Assembly (NCBI RefSeq): GCF_041860085.1
Contig: NZ_CP124747.1
Span: 4,526,001 to 4,590,000 of the forward strand
From: Schlesneria sp. DSM 10557
GTDB taxonomy: Bacteria; Planctomycetota; Planctomycetia; Planctomycetales; Planctomycetaceae
Direction: 5' to 3'
Length of the DNA: 64,000 nt
In this document: in pieces, positions 46,715 to 55,425 of the stretch
Layout of the letters: every line of letters starts with the position of its first letter
Numbering within the stretch: the first letter of the stretch is position 1
Notes under the pieces: generated by a model
Seen by the model: the letters and a program-made list of their open reading frames with translations, nothing else
Told to the model about the DNA's origin: nothing
The model's database searches: none
Translations under genes and position numbers: made by a program

Positions 46715-47217
46715 GTAGTTTTATCGCCGATGTAAACTATTCAATCGCAGCCACAATCGATGACCAGTCGCGAGTGTGCTCGTCTCCGCTCCCCCCCCCC
46801 CGGTGTCCCGGGAGAGTTTCGCGGCATCGTCATCCTGAACTTCTTGGCCCCGCTTGAGCACAGTTGCGCACGGTCATTTAACCGTCATAATCGACAAGCT
46901 TTGACATTCGCTTGAAGTCAAAGCCTCGCCAGATGCTCCAAATTAAGGTTGGCTTAGGAGACGTCCTGGTCGCGCTTCAAACTGGAGAAACTACCCCGCC
47001 CTGGAGCGGCAGATTTTTCACCTGACACAGAAGTGAGGAAAGGACAAGGAGGGGCTGTGGTGAATGGGGGTAACGGGCGAAGACAAAAAAGAAAGGGTCG
47101 GGTGTTCCCCATTTCAAAAATGACCGGGGGGTAACAACCTGATATCCCCGGGGCCAGTTGGCCAGATTTGAAATGCGAACGCCCGACCCTGTATGGTCGA
47201 CCTAGGGGGCCAGAACC
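46715..47217. other. Intergenic gap upstream of the secretin gene
   Basis: No gene is supported. It holds the long hairpin terminator of the hydrolase-like gene (47094-47190) and a run of eleven C residues at 46791-46801. Confidence 0.5.
47094..47190 (-). terminator. Long stem-loop terminator of the hydrolase-like gene
   Basis: Arms 47094-47118 and 47167-47190 are near-perfect inverted repeats: AGGGTCGGG and ATTTCAAA pair exactly, with a few mismatches between. The ~48-base loop holds a second G/C-rich stem. The minus strand continues TTTCTTTTTTG, a good T-tract. It starts 28 bases after the hydrolase-like stop. Confidence 0.75.
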
Positions 47218-49599
47218 CTACCGTGTGATCACGGCGAGTGGGAGCCGGTTCCGATCACCGCGCTGACGAAGTTCTTCAATGACGACTCCCGCATCCGGCT
47301 TCAGAAAAATGTTCTCGCTCTTCGACTGATTCCCGAGTTTCATGACGACTTTCTTATCGAAGTCAATCAATTCGGGTGAGAGTCGGACGGTGAATCCGGC
47401 CGCTGCCGATTTGACGATCAGTGTGTTACCCGGCGTAATCCGTGCATCGACTTCCATGGGGATCACCCGTTGAGCGGCCCCGGGAGGCGCGGGAAGTATG
47501 TAGTCCCGCGCCAGTCCGTTCGCTGTCACCCAGAAAAATCGGTTATCCCCTTTTCGCAGCGTACGAACTTCAAATTCTTTCGGCATGGGGCGACGAACGT
47601 GGGTGTCCATCCAGTCGAACAGTTTGCTGCATTCGTCAAACAGGTTTTCGCCATTTCGGCCCAGATATTCGACGAGCATGAAATCAAAACGAGATCCACG
47701 GATCAGCATATTGTCGAAGACCAGATTACTGGAGGGGTCACGGTTGTCTTTTGAGTCGTAACCTTTTCCGACCACGTACCAGGCCGTATGACTGCCGTTC
47801 TGCCAGTTGTAGACGCAGTAATTGACGGCGTTCCCTCCAATCGGCAGAACTCCGGCGAATTCATCGGGATGGGACAGGCCGATATCAAACGCCGCATCGC
47901 CTCCCATGCCATGGCCTGTCAGAAAGACGCGGTCGCTGTCGACGGCGAATCGTTTTCTGGCATCGACGAGACAGTCCAGTACATATTGATGGGCGGGCGT
48001 TCCATACGTGTACTCATCCTGATTGGGATCGGCGTAGTCCGGGGCAATGACGATGTAACCCCGCTGGCTCCCCAGATCAGGATCCTGCAAGTCCCCCGTC
48101 CAAGCCTCAACCGCCTGTTCAATCGTGCGATTACGAGCTCTCAGTACGATCAGCAGTGGATAGGTGTGAAGGGGTGAGTATTCAGCGGGAAGAGCGACCG
48201 CGTAGCTGCGGCCTTCAATTCCCGTTGTGGTGACCTGATGAATCGCGCCTGGCCGGATCTCACTGGCATCCAGAATCGGGGGAAGCTGCGCGACCAGTTT
48301 CAGCACCGTTTGAGGGCTGACGCTTTCGAGCTTCTTCAGTTGATCAATCTTATCCGCCTGTATGCCGATGTCGTCACTGCGCAGAGCGTCGATCGCAATA
48401 TTACGTGCTTCCCAGATCCGTAGCGTCTGAGAGAGGTCTGGAGTGGCATTTGCCGATCCCAGGACCCAGCCTGAGTAGGCCAGCCCCAGACGCTGCGAGG
48501 GATCATATTGCTTGTCGTTCTCGGCCTTCAGAAAAGCATCCAGGCGGGGAAGCGTTCCCATGCTGAGTTGTTCGTTGATTTCGGATCGGAGCGGCTGGAG
48601 TTTCTCCGCTGTTTCTTCGTCGTTGAGTTTCGCTTGCCATTCGCTGAGTAACAGCTTGGCCTGATCGATCGTACGACGAGCCTGGTCATGCTCCTGGATG
48701 GTCTGTCTGACCTTCTGCATGACGGTTCCCGTCAACGGTTGGCTCAGCAGCTTTCTGGCAAAGGCTTCCGCCAGTTCAAACTGACCGGCCCGTTTACGAC
48801 GTTCGAGGCGGCGGAGAATTCGGTCACCGAAGTAATTCATCAACTCTTCGCGCGATTTGTCGACCAGTTCTTTTCGCTCGGGCAGGTCCTTTTCAATGGC
48901 GTCCAGTTCCGCGAATGCCTGGGGATAGTGTTCCGCCTGAGAATAGAATCGGACGAGCGCGAATCGTGCGACCGCATCGTCTCGCTTCACCTGCATCTTC
49001 AGCATCGGTTCCAGCGTTTCGATGGGAATGGTTTTGAGTGGAAGTCCCAGCTTCCAGTTGCAGTTCGTACTTTCAACCAGCACATGATCGGGATGAACTT
49101 CGGTGATGGACTGGAATACATCCATCATCTTTTTAGGAGTAACGATCTTTAGCCGACGCCGCCCGTATTCATCAAACGGCGTTACGTCCGCGATCGAGCC
49201 AAACGTCGAAACCACCAGCCCCTGATCTGACCTTCTCGGCGGGGGCATTGGAATGGCCACAGGGTTCTGCGAAGCCAGTCCTGCCGCTTGTCCTCCGCTG
49301 GAAACATCTCGTTGCAGCAGGGGAAAATAGGTCCGCTGCCAGCCGTTATCGATTCTGCCAATGTTGTGTGGCGTCGGGCCCCGGTCTTTCTCTCGTTTCA
49401 ACTCTTCTTCGCTGGGGCGAAGCGCTTCCTCTCCGACCGCGCGACCCCCGAGCGAACTCATCACCAGAAACTGTCCTCGGAGAGTCGTCCCATTCTTGAG
49501 TCGGATCTCGGCTCCGTCCATCGATGATCCAAAGGCAGCACTGCCGACCAGTATTGCCAATCCGCCGATCCAGCTTCGCCTGAACATTCGCCACCTCAT
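47218..49599 (-). CDS. Exported alpha/beta-hydrolase-like protein with altered nucleophile
   Basis: 793 residues. A signal peptide (SWIGGLAILVGSAAFGSSMDGAE) is followed by an N-terminal beta-rich domain, a helical charged middle (~200-400) and an alpha/beta-hydrolase domain (~455-690). The nucleophile elbow reads VFLTGHGMGGDAAFD, so the usual Gly-x-Ser-x-Gly has Gly564 in place of Ser. With the nucleophile missing, ordinary esterase activity is unlikely. The general PHB-depolymerase/peptidase-like layout is otherwise kept (YPLLIVLRA, GYIVIAPDYAD). A binding role or an unusual mechanism is inferred. AGGAAAAG precedes the ATG at 49599. Confidence 0.75.
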   Translation of the reverse strand: MRWRMFRRSWIGGLAILVGSAAFGSSMDGAEIRLKNGTTLRGQFLVMSSLGGRAVGEEALRPSEEELKREKDRGPTPHNIGRIDNGWQRTYFPLLQRDVSSGGQAAGLASQNPVAIPMPPPRRSDQGLVVSTFGSIADVTPFDEYGRRRLKIVTPKKMMDVFQSITEVHPDHVLVESTNCNWKLGLPLKTIPIETLEPMLKMQVKRDDAVARFALVRFYSQAEHYPQAFAELDAIEKDLPERKELVDKSREELMNYFGDRILRRLERRKRAGQFELAEAFARKLLSQPLTGTVMQKVRQTIQEHDQARRTIDQAKLLLSEWQAKLNDEETAEKLQPLRSEINEQLSMGTLPRLDAFLKAENDKQYDPSQRLGLAYSGWVLGSANATPDLSQTLRIWEARNIAIDALRSDDIGIQADKIDQLKKLESVSPQTVLKLVAQLPPILDASEIRPGAIHQVTTTGIEGRSYAVALPAEYSPLHTYPLLIVLRARNRTIEQAVEAWTGDLQDPDLGSQRGYIVIAPDYADPNQDEYTYGTPAHQYVLDCLVDARKRFAVDSDRVFLTGHGMGGDAAFDIGLSHPDEFAGVLPIGGNAVNYCVYNWQNGSHTAWYVVGKGYDSKDNRDPSSNLVFDNMLIRGSRFDFMLVEYLGRNGENLFDECSKLFDWMDTHVRRPMPKEFEVRTLRKGDNRFFWVTANGLARDYILPAPPGAAQRVIPMEVDARITPGNTLIVKSAAAGFTVRLSPELIDFDKKVVMKLGNQSKSENIFLKPDAGVVIEELRQRGDRNRLPLAVITR

Positions 49600-50165
49600 C
49601 TTTTCCTGCGCAACGCTCGAGCGGTTCCATCAGCCGGAACCCACTCCGCCGCGTCCCGTCCCGCCTCTCCCACACTCAGCCCCTGTGAAAGTTTTTGCGG
49701 GGTGAAACGTTATTGCTGGTAAGTCACCTCGTCTCACGTAGCTGATTCTCACATGGCAGATTCGGCCCGCTTGTGTGGCCCTCGTTCCGCGACGTGATCG
49801 AACTGATCATTACCCATTCTAATCCGAAACCCGTCAAACGAAGGCCGTTCCATCGACTCTCCCCTGTTTTCTGTTTGCGGCCAAGTTCGCACTGTGACGG
49901 GGGGGCGTTTCGCACCTCATTCTGACAGATTCCCCTGCCAGAGGCACGATGGAGCCACTCCATGTGTCCGATTGCTTGGCGCTTGGCCCCGCGCGTTCTA
50001 TTGTCTGAATTGTCTGCGGCAGGCCCCTTTGACGTGCAGGAACAGCAGTGAATGCCTCCCCTCCTCCAAGGGAGAATCGTCCGCTTGGCAGAAACTTCAT
50101 CACCTCAAACTCTCTCTGGCCCCGTCTCTTTCCCAGGAACCGATTCCTTATCAGGTAAGTGTCTC
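49600..50165. other. Divergent intergenic region
   Basis: It separates the minus-strand hydrolase-like gene and the plus-strand lactonase gene. A frame from 50052 is in phase with the lactonase but lacks a signal peptide. No operator or RNA gene is recognised. Confidence 0.4.
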
Positions 50166-51320
50166 ATGAATTGTCTAATTTCAAAGTGGCTGATCGTCAT
50201 GACAACAGTTCTGGGTATGACCACGGTGGCCAATTCTGCCGATCCCGAAAAATTTCGTGTCTACTTCGGCACGTATTCGGGTGAACTCAGCAAGGGGATT
50301 TATGTCAGTACGTTCGATGCCGCGACGGGCAAGCTGTCTGCACCCGAACTGGCGGCCGAAGTGAAGAACGCGTCGTTTCTGGCGATTCACCCCAGTCGCA
50401 AAAACTTGTACGCCGTCAGCGAGATCGCCGACTTCGAGGGCAAGAAACAGGGTGGTGTCAGTGCGTTTGAGATCGATTCCGCCACCGGACGTTTGAAGCT
50501 GCTGAACCAGCAATCCTCGGGAGGTGGGGGGCCGTGTCATCTGGTGACCGACGCCCAGGGGACGAACGTCCTCGTCGCCAACTACGGCGGAGGGAGTGTT
50601 TCCGTCCTGCCGATTCTGGCTGATGGAAAGCTTTCACCCGCGTCCTCCACCATTCAGCATCAGGGTTCCAGCGTCGACAAGCAGCGGCAGGAAGGTCCTC
50701 ACGCTCATTCGATCAACCTCGATCCTGCGAACAAGTTCGCGTTCGCGGCGGACCTGGGCCTGGATAAGGTCCTGGTCTACCGCTTTGACGGCAGCAAAGG
50801 GCTGCTGACGGCAAACGATCCTCCCGCCGGTGTGGTCGCACCCGGAAGCGGGCCTCGTCACTTTGCCTTTCATCCCAGCGGCAAGTATGCCTTCGTGAAC
50901 AATGAAATGACTTCGACCATCACGTCGTTTGCCTACGATCCCGCCAAAGGATCGCTGAAAGAGATTCACACCCTGTCCACGATTCCGGAACCAACCCCGG
51001 GAAACTCGACCGCCGAGACGGTCGTTCATCCGTCCGGAAAATTCGTGTATGTTTCCAACCGCGGTCACAACAGCCTGGCGATCTATCAGTGCGATCCCGC
51101 GACCGGCCGACTGACGGCTCTGGGGCATCAATCCACCGGCGGCAAGACGCCGCGCAATTTCAACATCGATCCCACGGGAAGCTACGTGCTGGCCGCAAAT
51201 CAGGACACCAACAATGTCACCGTCCTGAAAATTGATGCCGCGACGGGGAAGCTGTCCCCCACCGGGGCAGCCATCGAAGTCGGCATCCCCGTCTGTGTCA
51301 AATTTGTGCCTCTTCCTTGA
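50166..51320 (+). CDS. Exported 6-phosphogluconolactonase-like beta-propeller protein
   Basis: 384 residues from the ATG at 50166, beginning with a signal peptide (WLIVMTTVLGMTTVANSAD). The rest is a seven-bladed propeller of the lactonase family. Signatures are YFGTYSGELSKGIYVSTFDAATGKLS, PSRKNLYAVSEI, GGGPCHLVTDAQGTNVLVANYGGGSVSV, EGPHAHSINLDPANKFAFAADLGLDKV and SGPRHFAFHPSGKYAFVNNE, including the candidate catalytic His/Glu/Arg region. The E. coli Pgl of this fold works in the cytoplasm; an export signal makes the substrate uncertain. It stands alone. Confidence 0.9.
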   Translation: MNCLISKWLIVMTTVLGMTTVANSADPEKFRVYFGTYSGELSKGIYVSTFDAATGKLSAPELAAEVKNASFLAIHPSRKNLYAVSEIADFEGKKQGGVSAFEIDSATGRLKLLNQQSSGGGGPCHLVTDAQGTNVLVANYGGGSVSVLPILADGKLSPASSTIQHQGSSVDKQRQEGPHAHSINLDPANKFAFAADLGLDKVLVYRFDGSKGLLTANDPPAGVVAPGSGPRHFAFHPSGKYAFVNNEMTSTITSFAYDPAKGSLKEIHTLSTIPEPTPGNSTAETVVHPSGKFVYVSNRGHNSLAIYQCDPATGRLTALGHQSTGGKTPRNFNIDPTGSYVLAANQDTNNVTVLKIDAATGKLSPTGAAIEVGIPVCVKFVPLP

Positions 51321-51703
51321 TGGGGGAGGTTGAATGGACTGCAGAGTTGAATGGTCCGCAGGTAAGATGCTAAACACAGACACACAGCATCGGCGCAGGA
51401 GAGTGGGAATCGGCTGAGACCTTCTCATGTCATCCCGCGTATCTCCTGTGTGTCTTTGCGATTGTCGGTGCGCGACCGGTCAATGCCCCGAATGAGTTTC
51501 CTCGTCCCAAAGAGTTACTGGGCGTAGAGTCACGGGACGAGGAAGTGTCGGATCAGAGTTCCGCATCGTCCCCGGTGACGTGGCTTTGGGTCGCGTGACT
51601 TGGGGGGCATGTGACTTGGGCAAGATGCGGATCTGCGATTTGGCCCCGTTGAGAGTTCGTATCAAGTGGTTGTTTTTTTCGAAGCTGTCTCAAGGATGAA
51701 CCC
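51321..51703. other. Intergenic gap with short direct repeats
   Basis: No gene is supported. GTGACTTGGG occurs at about 51595-51604 and 51611-51620, with a related GTGACGTGG at 51575-51583. AAGGA of the next gene's ribosome binding site lies at the end. Confidence 0.4.
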
Positions 51704-52648
51704 ATGGCTCGCCTGATTGGCATGGACGAGGCGGGGCTCGGTCCTAACCTGGGGCCTTTCGTCGTCGCGGTGACCGTCTGGGACGTTCCTGGCTCCCCCA
51801 CGGAATTTGATTTCTGGAAGACATTCAAGTCGGTTCTGACGAACGCTCCCGAAGCGGGAGACGCACGGCTGCACGTTGCCGATTCGAAACAAGTGTTTCA
51901 GCCGAAGCGAGGATTTGCGGCGCTGGAACGCGGGGTATTGGCCGCCCTGAAGATGATCGGTCATGAACCGGATTCCTTCGAAGCTCTGTGCGAGGCGCTC
52001 AGCACCCCTTGCCCCCTAATTCCTCCCGCCTCTTCAACCGTCCCGTGGTACTGTCATCTGCCCCAGCAACTCCCGTTCGAGCAGCACGATCTGGAGGTGA
52101 GTGGCAAATGGCGGACCTGCTGTGAGCGCAAGGGAGTCCGCCTCGTCGCGATCAAGGTAGCCATCGTTGAAGCGCATGACTTTAACCGGCTGCTGCGGCT
52201 GTACGACAATAAATCTCTGGTCGTCTCACGCGTTGCATTTCAGTTGTTACGCTCAGTCTGGAGTCCGGACGAGACCGAGACCTTCATTGTCGGCGACAAG
52301 CACGGGGGCCGGAATCGTTACGACCAGTTACTGTCCGAAGTGCTGGATGGCGACATGATCTTCCGACTGGCCGAGGGGGAAGAACGGAGTGATTACCGAG
52401 TGGGAAAATCGCTGCTTCGATTCCAGCCCCGCGCTGAGGAACACGGACCGGTGGCCCTGGCCTCAATGACCGCCAAGTACGTCCGCGAACTGGCGATGGC
52501 CCGCTTCAATTCCTTCTGGTCAAACCACCAGACTGGCCTGAAGCCAACCCAGGGCTACCCCCTCGACGCCAGACGCTTCCGCGACGACATCGCCGAAACC
52601 CAAAGAAAACTCGCCATCTCCGACGACATCCTCTGGCGCAGCCGCTAA
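51704..52648 (+). CDS. Divergent RNase HII-like protein
   Basis: 314 residues. The N-terminus GMDEAGLGPNLGPFVVAVTVW closely matches the RNase HII signature with the catalytic Asp-Glu pair. The later HVADSKQV parallels the DSK motif. FIVGDKHGG may supply the next catalytic Asp, and ASMTAKYVRELAM parallels the family's aSIxAKvxRD helix. GYPLDA parallels the substrate-tyrosine GYPT region. It is longer than RNase HII (~200) because of an insertion around residues 70-150. It may cut RNA in RNA-DNA hybrids or have a changed role. It is convergent with the stator genes of the GTPase cluster. AAGGATGAACCC precedes the ATG. Confidence 0.7.
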   Translation: MARLIGMDEAGLGPNLGPFVVAVTVWDVPGSPTEFDFWKTFKSVLTNAPEAGDARLHVADSKQVFQPKRGFAALERGVLAALKMIGHEPDSFEALCEALSTPCPLIPPASSTVPWYCHLPQQLPFEQHDLEVSGKWRTCCERKGVRLVAIKVAIVEAHDFNRLLRLYDNKSLVVSRVAFQLLRSVWSPDETETFIVGDKHGGRNRYDQLLSEVLDGDMIFRLAEGEERSDYRVGKSLLRFQPRAEEHGPVALASMTAKYVRELAMARFNSFWSNHQTGLKPTQGYPLDARRFRDDIAETQRKLAISDDILWRSR

Positions 52649-52654
52649 ATTTAG

Positions 52655-52677
52655 ATCAGACAGAGCTGAGGTCTGAT
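52655..52677. terminator. Small hairpin between convergent genes
   Basis: ATCAGAC (52655-52661) and GTCTGAT (52671-52677) pair around a 9-base loop, between the RNase HII-like stop (52648) and the stator gene stop (52701). The T-tract is poor, so termination is only probable. Confidence 0.4.
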
Positions 52678-52700
52678 GACGGTGGAAAGTGAGTCCAGCA

Positions 52701-53639
52701 TTACTGAACCTTCCCACCTGTTCCGCCACGGTCAGTCACAGGTGAGTCATCGTTTAATGGCATTAAACGATACTCAAACCCTAAAGCAATGATTTCGTCA
52801 CGCAGATACCGAAAGTCTCCATACGTATCGGGGCGTACAATCACCGCGAAATAGCACGACTGCGGTTTAAACTTTCGCAGTACTGCGCGGATGGCTTCCC
52901 GCGAACCTGCGTCCTCGTTCAGGGGAACGCCCGAAGTGGGTTTTGGACGAGTGACAAGTCCATCGCTCTCCTCACCAATGACAACAAAGTCATTATCATT
53001 GAGTCCCAGGCGTTCGAAATCAGGTCCGTATTTATGCCAGACATAAAGGCGGTGATACCTTAGGACAAGACCAATCTCCTGCTTACCAAGTGTCGATCGC
53101 ACGATAGGAAGACGGGCTTCAACCTGCCTTGAATTGCGTTCTTCAACAAGTCTGGCCTCTGCCTCATTCAGTTGCTTTTTTGCTTCCTCAAGCTCGTCCT
53201 TGACACTTTCGTTCTCCGCTTGCAGGGTTTCCACACGTGCAGTGAGCAGTGTGTTGTCCGCAAGTAATTGATCGACTTCTGCCTGGATCGCTTCTTGTCG
53301 CGAAGTGATCTTGCGACGCTGTTCCAGCAGCGTCTGGATCTCCTTCGGTGCAAACGCCTGCATGACGAGTTCCTGGCTATCCCGGTTCTCACGTAGCCGA
53401 GAGAGGCTCGATATCGCTGTTTCGAGTTGTGTTTTCAGCGATTCTACTTCCTCCTCCGGGACGGGGACGATATCGGAGGTGGGTTGTGAATCGGAGGCAG
53501 GCTGTGACGGGTTGTCGGTGGTCTGTTGCAGCAGCATCACAACCAGGATGGCAATAAACAGAACGCCTCCGAAAGTGTTGCAGATTGTGTCCAGCAACAG
53601 TTCGAGACTTTCCTGTTTGGGGGCGCGACGACGTGACAT
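52701..53639 (-). CDS. ExbD/MotB-like stator protein B2 of the GTPase cluster
   Basis: 312 residues. After a basic start comes LELLLDTICNTFGGVLFIAILVVMLLQQ, one membrane helix with an Asp (Asp17) near its start, as in the ion-carrying helix of ExbD/MotB. A long coiled coil (~70-170) follows. The C-terminal domain includes SCYFAVIVRPDTYGDF and a following YRLMPLND. The same layout and a matching YFxxxVRPDxxxxF motif occur in the upstream protein, so the two are paralogues. The start overlaps the upstream stop by one base (TGATG). It probably forms the ion channel with the ExbB-like protein. Confidence 0.75.
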   Translation of the reverse strand: MSRRRAPKQESLELLLDTICNTFGGVLFIAILVVMLLQQTTDNPSQPASDSQPTSDIVPVPEEEVESLKTQLETAISSLSRLRENRDSQELVMQAFAPKEIQTLLEQRRKITSRQEAIQAEVDQLLADNTLLTARVETLQAENESVKDELEEAKKQLNEAEARLVEERNSRQVEARLPIVRSTLGKQEIGLVLRYHRLYVWHKYGPDFERLGLNDNDFVVIGEESDGLVTRPKPTSGVPLNEDAGSREAIRAVLRKFKPQSCYFAVIVRPDTYGDFRYLRDEIIALGFEYRLMPLNDDSPVTDRGGTGGKVQ

Positions 53640-54472
53640 CAGGGGGCCGCCCCTCGTTCTGGATGCAGGATTTGCTGATCGGCGTCGATCAGGTCGAACC
53701 CGTAAGAAATCGTCCGCCGATCAAGTACGGCTTGGACTTTATCGAACATCTCTGCAGAGTCAGGCCGGACCAGCAATAAGAAGTACGCCGACCGCAATCG
53801 TTGGTCGCTGATCCAATTGTCGAAATTGGCGGAAGCGGAAGAGCCAAGAATGGGAAGTCCCGTGGCCGAAAAGATCTCAGGTACTGCAGGCCTGCCCAGG
53901 GGGGCGACGGCGATCTGCTTTGAATCAATCACTGCAAGCCAACCCTCTTTCTGAATGCCGCGCGGCAAAGTGAAAATCGGGCGATCGTCAGATTGCTCCT
54001 GGACGCGCTGCTGGTCCAGTTCAGATGCCTTCCGCAGAACTGCATTTCGAGCTTCTTTAACCGGTTCCAGGTCAAACTGTTTACTCAGTTCTGTCGTTTC
54101 AAGCTGCTTCAGTTTCTGCTTTTGTTGTTCGAGTTCAGCTCGTTGCTGCTCAAGATCCGTAATGGCGGATTCTCTTCGTGCGATTTCGTTGCGCAATTCG
54201 GCGGGCGAAACTCCGGCCGCTTCCCGGACAAGGGTGTCATCTGACTCTGTCAGAGTCTGCAAAGAGACTAACTCTGCTTCGGCGGCCTTAAGTCGCTCTT
54301 GTAAAGCTGCGAACAAAGTTGCTGAGGTGCTGCTCGAAGAGGACTGCTTCCGTTGAACGAGATCAAGCGCAAGGAGCAACGTAATGACCGTCACGATGGC
54401 CGTGACAGACGTAATGATGTCTTGAAACGAAAAAAGCGAAATGGTCGGCCCCGATCGGCCTCGCCGCGACAT
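53639..54472 (-). CDS. ExbD/MotB-like stator protein B1 of the GTPase cluster
   Basis: 277 residues. The single membrane helix reads SFQDIITSVTAIVTVITLLLALDL, with Asp18 at the position expected of the proton-carrying Asp. It continues into a coiled coil (~55-155, Gln/Glu/Lys-rich). The C-terminal globular domain begins near GWLAVIDSKQIAVAP and contains SAYFLLLVRPDSAEMFDKVQAVLD and YGFDLIDADQ. It is related to the next gene product. Its ATG overlaps the stop of the ExbB-like gene (TAATG), and its stop overlaps the next start. It is presumably a periplasm-facing stator subunit. Confidence 0.75.
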   Translation of the reverse strand: MSRRGRSGPTISLFSFQDIITSVTAIVTVITLLLALDLVQRKQSSSSSTSATLFAALQERLKAAEAELVSLQTLTESDDTLVREAAGVSPAELRNEIARRESAITDLEQQRAELEQQKQKLKQLETTELSKQFDLEPVKEARNAVLRKASELDQQRVQEQSDDRPIFTLPRGIQKEGWLAVIDSKQIAVAPLGRPAVPEIFSATGLPILGSSASANFDNWISDQRLRSAYFLLLVRPDSAEMFDKVQAVLDRRTISYGFDLIDADQQILHPERGAAP

Positions 54473-55350
54473 TACTCATCACCTCGGAGTTCAAAGGGCA
54501 TTAGTCGCAAGCGGCTGGTAATGTGCTTGGAGCAGTACTCGCTGCAGGCATCGAGAAACTCTTCCTCTTCCTTTTTGAGCACCGTCATGGTGAGTTGTAT
54601 GGCAAGTGCTGCGACCAGACCTTGCAGCGTTGTTTCAAAAGCGGTTGACAATCCACCTGTGACTCCGCGAAGAGCGACTTTAATTTGTTCGAAGTCACTC
54701 GACGACGCGAGAACGCCGCCGAATCCGCCAATGGCGACCGAGAGACCCTCGACAGTGCCGATGAAGCCAAGGACAGGGATTGCCCAGACGAATCCCTGCA
54801 GCAGGGAGTAGCTGGTTTCCATCGCGGACTCGTCGGTTTCTGCCTGCACACGCAAAATGTCGCCGACGTCCGTAACGCGGCCAAGATTTCGCAGGTTCGA
54901 CAGAGCTGAAGTAATTCGATGGAAGACCACGAACTGGCGTGAGTCATCCACTTTCTCGTGCATCTGGTGAATAACTTCTTCGACCGTTTGCGGCGTCAGA
55001 ACGAACTGAGGATCAGAAGGGACGATCGTCAATTCGAGCGACCGCTGCTGCATCCGCAGCTTACTCCATTTCAACCCCAGAATGGCAATCGACCAGCAAG
55101 TCAGAAAGACGATGCAAGCAGGTGTCTCACGGTTTCGACTGAAGAAGAAGCTTCCCGCAATCCAGTTGTCCTGGAAGGGAAATAGCACTGCATAGAACAC
55201 AAATGTCATAGCGATCGCCAGCGACAGCGAACACCAGAAGTTCACGCGAGTGAACCTTCCGCCGTGAAACAGCAGCTTCTGCTCAATGTCATCACGTGCC
55301 CAGGAGAGTGGCTCTGGCTCAGTCGGTTCAGCAATTGGATATGCGACCAT
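54472..55350 (-). CDS. MotA/TolQ/ExbB-family proton channel protein
   Basis: 292 residues with three or four membrane helices. The conserved channel helices are VWAIPVLGFIGTVEGLSVAI and STAFETTLQGLVAALAIQLTM, matching the GT-x-x-G and TT-x-x-G/A motifs of ExbB/TolQ/MotA, followed by a short charged tail. Such proteins form pentamers around two ExbD/MotB helices and use the ion gradient to turn or move a partner. The cytoplasmic loop between helices 2 and 3 is ~100 residues. It is followed without spacing by two ExbD-like genes and preceded (75 bases) by the GYF_2/TM2 gene, all on one strand. Confidence 0.88.
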   Translation of the reverse strand: MVAYPIAEPTEPEPLSWARDDIEQKLLFHGGRFTRVNFWCSLSLAIAMTFVFYAVLFPFQDNWIAGSFFFSRNRETPACIVFLTCWSIAILGLKWSKLRMQQRSLELTIVPSDPQFVLTPQTVEEVIHQMHEKVDDSRQFVVFHRITSALSNLRNLGRVTDVGDILRVQAETDESAMETSYSLLQGFVWAIPVLGFIGTVEGLSVAIGGFGGVLASSSDFEQIKVALRGVTGGLSTAFETTLQGLVAALAIQLTMTVLKKEEEEFLDACSEYCSKHITSRLRLMPFELRGDE

Positions 55351-55425
55351 CTCGGGACTTCAATCCTTACAAGGCATGCGCCTGATGCAGAGGAGGGTTG
55401 AGTAAACGATTGGGAGAGTCAGTGA

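Noticed and set aside
52701-55350. Zorya defence system
   Set aside because: The ExbB-like plus ExbD-like genes recall ZorA/ZorB, but there is no ZorC, ZorD helicase or ZorE nuclease, the stator has two paralogues, and the partners are a GTPase and a GAP1-type protein.
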